Assembly: GCA_963530295.1 (NCBI GenBank)
Contig: CAUSCF010000001.1
Location: 134,715 to 198,714 of the forward strand
Reading direction: 5' to 3'
Origin: JABCPE02 sp963530295
Lineage (GTDB): Bacteria; Bacteroidota; Bacteroidia; Flavobacteriales; Weeksellaceae
Length of the DNA stretch: 64,000 bases
The notes under the pieces were generated by a model. That model had not been told where the DNA came from and did no database searches. It saw only the letters and a program-made list of their open reading frames with translations. Below are positions 62,092 through 64,000 of the stretch, piece by piece. The position numbers and the translations under genes are program-made. The stretch's first letter is position 1, and every line of letters begins with the position of its first letter.

Positions 62092-63117
62092 CTACTCTAC
62101 TACTACTTTTTTAGGTTTTGGTTTTTCGGCTGGTTTCGTAGTGTTTTCTTTAGGTTTTTCCTCTGTTTTTTTAGTGTCTTTTTTCTCCTCAGGTTTTTTC
62201 GTTTCCGCTGGTTTAGCAGGAGAAGACTCTACTTTTATGTTTTGCTTTGTAGAAGAAGGATATTCCATCGGTGTATTAGCCTGTCTGGTTTCCCTTGCTG
62301 GTTCACTTGGTTCATCCTTCGGAAGTCCATATATTTTATCCAGCTCTCTTGCTTTATCGACCATTTCGGCAGGCGTTTTCTTACTTGCCCAGACATCTAT
62401 CTGCATTCCTTGGTCTCTAAGACTACCCACTGCAGGATCTTGGTAGTAGACTATATCATTTTCGTCTTTTACTCCACTTTCGTATTCTGCGATACCAAAC
62501 TCAAAATTATTAGCCATAATCACTTCACGGGCTTCTTTCACCGTAAGTCCTACTACATTTGGAACGGCAATATCTCTAAGCGGTCCAGAACCGATAATCA
62601 AATCTATTACAGAAAACTTCGGTAGGAGAGTTCCTGGCTTTAGTTCCTGCCCCTTATATATCATTTTCAGAACGGCATCTTTCTGGATACTTGGCTCATA
62701 GATGGTATCACCTACTTTTAGTCCTACAAGCTCTAACCTGCTAAAAGCCAATCCTTTATATTTTTCTAAAAGATTAGGAACTTCCACTTTTGCCCAAGTT
62801 TTTGGATTGATTCTCAAGATAACAGTCCTACCTTCTTTTACACGAGAACCTGCAGCAGGATAAATTTGTAACACCTGAAAAGGCTTATATTTAGGGTCGT
62901 ATTTAAAACTATCCACTTCCACATCCAGCCCCATGTTTTCTAATTCTTTTACGGCCTCTTGGACAGACATATTTACTACATTCGGAACGGGTACTTCTTT
63001 TCCGTGGTTGGTATGGGTGTCCAGCCATCTGAATGTCCCCCAAACCAAACAAAAAAATATCCCTAGAGTAATTAAAATATTTACCCAAACTTTCCAGTGA
63101 AGAAATGATTTAAACAT
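62092..63117 (-). CDS. Membrane-anchored PASTA-domain protein
   Basis: A 341-residue protein with one N-terminal transmembrane helix (about 9-30). Three PASTA domains follow (about 38-105, 110-180 and 183-250), each starting with a V-P-N-V/L strand (VPVPNVVNMSVQEAV, VEVPNLLEKYKGL, IAVPNVVGLTVKEA). A Pro/Lys/Glu/Thr-rich C-terminal tail (about 265-341) ends it. PASTA domains bind peptidoglycan or lipid II in PBPs and Ser/Thr kinases. Here they stand alone with no kinase or transpeptidase domain. It probably acts as a peptidoglycan-linked membrane protein. A TATATTTG -7 box (minus, 63153-63146) lies upstream; the gene is followed by rluD. Confidence 0.88.
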   Translation of the reverse strand: MFKSFLHWKVWVNILITLGIFFCLVWGTFRWLDTHTNHGKEVPVPNVVNMSVQEAVKELENMGLDVEVDSFKYDPKYKPFQVLQIYPAAGSRVKEGRTVILRINPKTWAKVEVPNLLEKYKGLAFSRLELVGLKVGDTIYEPSIQKDAVLKMIYKGQELKPGTLLPKFSVIDLIIGSGPLRDIAVPNVVGLTVKEAREVIMANNFEFGIAEYESGVKDENDIVYYQDPAVGSLRDQGMQIDVWASKKTPAEMVDKARELDKIYGLPKDEPSEPARETRQANTPMEYPSSTKQNIKVESSPAKPAETKKPEEKKDTKKTEEKPKENTTKPAEKPKPKKVVVE

Positions 63118-63187
63118 ATTTTTAGTGTCAATTAAATTGCAAAAGCAAATATATAGTTTTTCATTAAATTTTTCCTATTTTTTTGTT

Positions 63188-63195
63188 TACTTTTG
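63188..63195 (+). promoter_or_regulatory. -7 box for the xrtF operon
   Basis: TACTTTTG fits TAnnTTTG and ends 15 nt before the ATG at 63211; no clear TTG -33 element. A divergent TATATTTG box on the minus strand (63146-63153) serves the PASTA gene. Confidence 0.4.
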
Positions 63196-63210
63196 CCCAA
63201 AATTATCATA

Positions 63211-63732
63211 ATGTTTGATGACCTAAAGCCTATTCTTATCCTGTTATTAAGGTTTTTGGCGACTTATCTGGGATTGATTTTACTTTATCAGTTTTATCTA
63301 AATCTATACTCTGATGCCGCCGCAGACCCTTTGACCAAAATTATAGCAGAGCAGTCTACTTTCTGTATGAATAAAATGGGCTACAATACCCAGCTGATAG
63401 AATCCACCGACAAGAGCGGTATATATTTCTATATCAACAACATATGGGCTACCACAATGATTGAGGGCTGTAATGCCGTTTCTATCATGATTTTGTATCT
63501 TGCCTTTATTTTTACTTTTTATAGAGGAATTCAGACTTTTTGGTTTGCTCTTTTGGGACTGGTTTTTCTTTATGTAGTGAATGTTACGAGAATAGCTCTT
63601 ATTAACATTGTCTATATGGAGCTTTCACCAGAGCATTTTAAGATTGCTCATGATTATGCCTTTCCTGCCATTATCTATGGTGGTGTTGTTTTTCTTTGGA
63701 TTATCTGGATTAAATTTTTTGTTAAAAGATGA
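63211..63732 (+). CDS. xrtF: Exosortase family protein XrtF
   Basis: A 173-residue membrane protein, from the ATG at 63211 (an upstream ATA-rich extension to 63193 precedes the -7 box end and is unlikely). Five or so helices hold the exosortase catalytic triad: Cys87 in MIEGCNAVSIM, Arg127 in NVTRIALIN and His147 in KIAHDYAFP. This is the arrangement of the short XrtF type found in Flavobacteriia. Exosortases cut C-terminal anchor signals and move proteins to the surface in connection with polysaccharide. It overlaps the next gene by 4 bp (ATGA). Confidence 0.92.
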   Translation: MFDDLKPILILLLRFLATYLGLILLYQFYLNLYSDAAADPLTKIIAEQSTFCMNKMGYNTQLIESTDKSGIYFYINNIWATTMIEGCNAVSIMILYLAFIFTFYRGIQTFWFALLGLVFLYVVNVTRIALINIVYMELSPEHFKIAHDYAFPAIIYGGVVFLWIIWIKFFVKR

Positions 63733-64000
63733 AACATTGGAACTGGATTGGTGTTGCGATTTGTGTAGCAGGACTTATTGGTGTGAGATATCTAGAAAAT
63801 ATTCTATTCTACGACCCTTTTTTAGATTATTTCGCGAATATTGGTAACCCTGCATTTCCTCAGTTTGAGTGGGGAAGGCTCGTCAGCAGCCATCTTTTCA
63901 GGTTTTTATTAAATCTTATTTTTTCTTTGGGAATCGTTCATTTTCTGTTTTTAAATAAAAAATGGACTTTCCAAGCGATGGTTTTAATCACTTTATCTTT
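63729..64000 (+). CDS. Exosortase F-associated membrane protein (3' partial)
   Basis: An open frame from the ATG at 63729 to the end of the window (about 90 residues visible). It opens MKHWNWIGVAICVAGLIGVRYLENILFYDPF with a first helix (about 5-20). A second amphipathic stretch follows (YFANIGNPAFPQFEW), and a third helix (FLLNLIFSLGIVHFLFL). The RYLEN...YDPF pattern and its position, overlapping xrtF by 4 bp, match the XrtF-associated membrane protein. It is truncated by the window edge, so the length is unknown. Confidence 0.85.
   Translation, partial: MKHWNWIGVAICVAGLIGVRYLENILFYDPFLDYFANIGNPAFPQFEWGRLVSSHLFRFLLNLIFSLGIVHFLFLNKKWTFQAMVLITLS

Noticed and set aside
61996..62625. Plus-strand open frame of 209 codons rich in Phe, Arg and Ser
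   Set aside because: It lies antisense to rluD and the PASTA gene, has low-complexity composition and no motif; the minus-strand genes are well supported.
1..64000. Mobile elements, tRNA/rRNA genes, phage or defence islands
   Set aside because: No transposase, integrase, restriction, Cas or toxin motif was seen in any supported gene, and no cloverleaf-like sequence in the intergenic gaps.

Overview
The window is chromosomal DNA from a Flavobacteriia member of the Bacteroidota, most likely of the Weeksellaceae (Chryseobacterium/Riemerella/Bergeyella-like). The grounds are low G+C, the Bacteroidota promoter hexamer pair (TTG, about 19 nt, TAnnTTTG) before many genes, weak Shine-Dalgarno signals, lineage-typical families (DUF2480, DUF2795, DUF2797, DUF3822, DUF6089-, DUF6702-, DUF6909- and DUF6973-like proteins) and an exosortase of the XrtF type, which is known from Flavobacteriia. 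The species cannot be fixed from the sequence alone. Apart from a polysaccharide cluster it reads as core chromosome: no transposase, integrase, phage module, tRNA, rRNA or CRISPR array was seen.

Layout. 1-2.8 kb: a four-gene operon resembling cell-wall sugar salvage (AmgK-like kinase, free RapZ C-terminal domain, MurU-like nucleotidyltransferase, LOG protein). A secreted DUF6702-like gene follows behind a near-perfect sigma-54 promoter. 3.4-6.9 kb: DUF2480, then lpxB and comEC. 6.86-7.22 kb: gene-free stretch with a possible minus-strand small RNA. 7.2-12.5 kb: an envelope-biogenesis run (DUF6089-like beta-barrel, uppS, bamA and two ompH/skp genes). 12.5-16.2 kb: thioesterase, rfbD, an amidotransferase, and comM/yifB. 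16.2-21.6 kb: small membrane proteins, ferredoxin, the tRNA-hydroxylation U32 protein, rmuC, a TrmH methyltransferase and a KE-rich lipoprotein. 21.8-23.4 kb: a single-pass membrane protein with an HTH-like cytoplasmic domain, overlapped by a lipoprotein gene. 23.3-27.4 kb: 5-FCL, secA, DUF2795.

27.4-37.5 kb: a minus-strand surface/extracellular polysaccharide region (nucleotide-sugar epimerase, a repeat-rich secreted protein, Wzc-like tyrosine kinase with a ten-fold Gly-Tyr tail, Wza-like exporter, WecA/MraY-like initiating transferase, Wzy/EpsG-like polymerase, GT2), with DUF2797 on the plus strand inside it. 37.5-41.1 kb: a degenerate arginase-fold protein and topA. 41.2-43.5 kb: a TPP riboswitch in front of a TonB-dependent receptor, so probably a thiamin uptake gene. 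43.5-53.5 kb: S1/P1 nuclease, a DUF6909-like protein, dps, murI, folA, DUF3822 with rsmD, accD, nadK and a CBS protein, and an RluA-type synthase. 53.5-56.9 kb: a divergent DcaP-like porin and OFA-type transporter around a 557-bp control region holding an inverted and a direct repeat. 56.9-64 kb: hemW, a divergent PEP synthase, rluD, a PASTA protein and the start of the xrtF operon, which runs off the window.

Functional themes are the envelope (LPS, BAM, isoprenoid carrier, periplasmic chaperones, Sec, capsule, peptidoglycan precursors), nutrient uptake through outer-membrane proteins, and RNA modification. The best candidates for undescribed biology are the HTH-TM-sensor protein plus lipoprotein pair (21.7-23.4 kb), the RapZ-domain/AmgK/MurU operon, the nucleoside-phosphorylase-like end of the DUF6909 protein, the metal-ligand-less arginase homologue, and the control region between the porin and the OFA transporter. 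All functional statements rest on motif reading; no database search was run.
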